NCBI GenBank assembly: GCA_003209795.1
Contig: QCPB01000003.1
Coordinates: forward strand, 25,013-89,012
Direction of reading: 5' to 3'
Length of the DNA stretch: 64,000 bases
From: Prochlorococcus sp. AG-436-C05
GTDB taxonomy: Bacteria > Cyanobacteriota > Cyanobacteriia > PCC-6307 > Cyanobiaceae
Shown here piece after piece: positions 62,168-64,000 of the stretch. The notes under the pieces are model-generated. The model saw nothing but the letters and a program-made list of their open reading frames with translations. It did no database searches and was not told the origin of the DNA. The stretch's first letter is position 1. Each line of letters opens with the position of its first letter. The translations under genes were made by a program, and so were the position numbers.

Positions 62168-63976
62168 TTACTGATTTAATTTCAAAACTGCCATAAAAGC
62201 TTCTTGAGGCACTTCAACCTTACCCATTGCCTTCATCCTTTTTTTTCCTTTAGCTTGTTTCTTTAATAGTTTCTTTTTCCTTGAAATATCTCCCCCGTAA
62301 CACTTAGATAAAACATCTTTTCTTAAAGCGCTTATACTTTCACTAGCAATAATACGACTACCAATAGATGCCTGAATAGGTATTTTAAATTGTTGTTTTG
62401 GAATAAGTTCTTTTAATTTCTCGACTAAACTTCTACCAATTCCATACGCCTTATCTTTATGAACAATAGATGTTAATGGATCTGCTCTTTCAGAGTTTAT
62501 CAGGACATCTAATCTAACAAGGTCATTTTTTCTATAGCCAATTAAATGATATTCCATTGAGGCATAACCTTGAGTTCGACTTTTCATTTGATCAAAAAAG
62601 TCAGTAACTACCTCCGCTAAAGGAATCTCATAAATCAGAGTTACCCTATCAGTAGTTATGTATTTCATATCAATAAAAACTCCTCTTCTTTCTTGGCACA
62701 AACCCATTAAAGTACCATTAAATTCATTAGGAGCATAAATTTCCATTTTTACATAAGGTTCTTCTATTGATTCTCTTAATTGAGGGTCAGGAATAGTAGA
62801 AGGATTATCAATAAAAAGATGTTCTTTTTGATTTAAATTAACCTTATAGATAACTGACGGAGCTGTTACGATTAGATCCAAATCATATTCTCTCTCCAAA
62901 CGTTCTTGAACAATCTCCATATGAAGAAGCCCTAAAAATCCACATCTAAATCCAAATCCCATTGCGCTACTAGTTTCAGGCTCATATTTAAGAGCAGCAT
63001 CAGATAATTGTAATTTCTCAAGTGAGACTCTTAAATCCGGGAACTGATCTGCATCCGTTGGGAACAATCCACAAAAAACCATTGGATTTGCAGTTTTATA
63101 ACCAGGCAAGGGATCTTTGGCAGGTGCATTAAAAAGAGTAATTGTATCTCCCACTCTCGCATCAGCAACTGATTTAATTGATGCAGCTAAATATCCCACT
63201 TCTCCTGAATGTAATTCATTAACTTGCTGCTGATCAGGAGCCATTATTCCAATTTCATCAAGTTCATAGTTCTTTTTACTAGCCATTAGTAATATTCTGT
63301 CTCTTTTATTAATTGCACCAGATATTACTCTGAAATAAACAATAACTCCCCTATATGGATCATAATAAGAATCAAAAATCAGTGCCTTAGTAGCCAACTT
63401 TATTTCATCTTGAGGTGGTGGGACTCTTTTAACAATTGCTTCTAAAATATCTTTTATTCCTACTCCAGTTTTTGCTGAACAATTTATTGCATTAGAGGTA
63501 TCTAATCCTATAATCTCTTCAATTTCTTGTTTTATTTTTTCAGCATCAGCCCCTGGCAAATCAACTTTATTTAAAACAGGGATTATTTCAAGATTATTTT
63601 CAAGAGCAAGATATACATTAGCTAGGGTTTGAGCTTCCACTCCCTGACTTGCATCAACGACTAATAAAGCACCTTCACAAGCCTGCAGTGATCTACTTAC
63701 CTCATAAGAAAAATCGACATGTCCTGGTGTATCTATTAAGTTCAAAACATATTCTTGCAAATCGTCTGCCTTATATTTCATCCTCGCGGCTTGTAATTTG
63801 ATAGTTATTCCCCGCTCTCTTTCAAGATCCATACTATCCAAGAATTGTTCTTGCATATCCCTTTGCTGGACAGTGCCAGTATCTTGAAGCAACCTATCTG
63901 CGAGAGTAGATTTACCATGATCGATATGAGCTATTATGCAAAAGTTCCTTATTTTTGAAACGGATATATCAGTCAT
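62168..63976 (-). CDS. lepA: Elongation factor 4
   Basis: [47 protein letters not shown]; 602 aa. Confidence 0.97.
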   Translation of the reverse strand: MTDISVSKIRNFCIIAHIDHGKSTLADRLLQDTGTVQQRDMQEQFLDSMDLERERGITIKLQAARMKYKADDLQEYVLNLIDTPGHVDFSYEVSRSLQACEGALLVVDASQGVEAQTLANVYLALENNLEIIPVLNKVDLPGADAEKIKQEIEEIIGLDTSNAINCSAKTGVGIKDILEAIVKRVPPPQDEIKLATKALIFDSYYDPYRGVIVYFRVISGAINKRDRILLMASKKNYELDEIGIMAPDQQQVNELHSGEVGYLAASIKSVADARVGDTITLFNAPAKDPLPGYKTANPMVFCGLFPTDADQFPDLRVSLEKLQLSDAALKYEPETSSAMGFGFRCGFLGLLHMEIVQERLEREYDLDLIVTAPSVIYKVNLNQKEHLFIDNPSTIPDPQLRESIEEPYVKMEIYAPNEFNGTLMGLCQERRGVFIDMKYITTDRVTLIYEIPLAEVVTDFFDQMKSRTQGYASMEYHLIGYRKNDLVRLDVLINSERADPLTSIVHKDKAYGIGRSLVEKLKELIPKQQFKIPIQASIGSRIIASESISALRKDVLSKCYGGDISRKKKLLKKQAKGKKRMKAMGKVEVPQEAFMAVLKLNQ

Positions 63977-64000
63977 TAAATAAAATAACTACTCCTCTTA

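Noticed and set aside
1-64000. CRISPR, prophage, IS element, toxin-antitoxin or restriction system
   Set aside because: No direct-repeat/spacer array, transposase, integrase or phage structural protein seen; gene content looks core.

Overview
AT-rich, gene-dense window that reads as core chromosome of a marine picocyanobacterium, most likely a high-light-adapted Prochlorococcus (inferred from protein content and gene order; no alignment run). It holds photosynthesis/respiration genes (psaF-psaJ, petC-petA, petP, chlG, ndhB, ctaCDE with ctaA/ctaB), housekeeping genes (hemL, gltX, rplS, map, tsaD, gmk, topA, lepA, fabG, a stand-alone groEL, ispD, hisF, ribE, birA, rsmB), cobalamin-related genes (cobM, a CobT-like gene) and two tRNAs (Trp-CCA, Asp-GUC). 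I saw no rRNA, CRISPR array, prophage, IS element or obvious defence island. The features worth a second look are small and lie mostly between the annotated genes: (i) a 68-codon frame coupled to hemL by a GTGA overlap and broken by one in-frame TAA; (ii) a small membrane-protein ORF upstream of rsmB broken by a one-base shift at an A8 run, within a 0.7-kb cluster of small intact or decayed ORFs; (iii) several sub-60-aa genes missing from the ORF track (an Hli-type protein, PsaJ, a TM protein abutting fabG); (iv) a lipoprotein built from 90-bp and 9-bp tandem repeats; (v) the Hcp / tRNA-Asp / gltX block; (vi) repeated 4-bp CTAR overlaps between convergent stop codons. I did not find a clearly novel multi-gene system. 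Gene names come from recognising protein motifs by eye.
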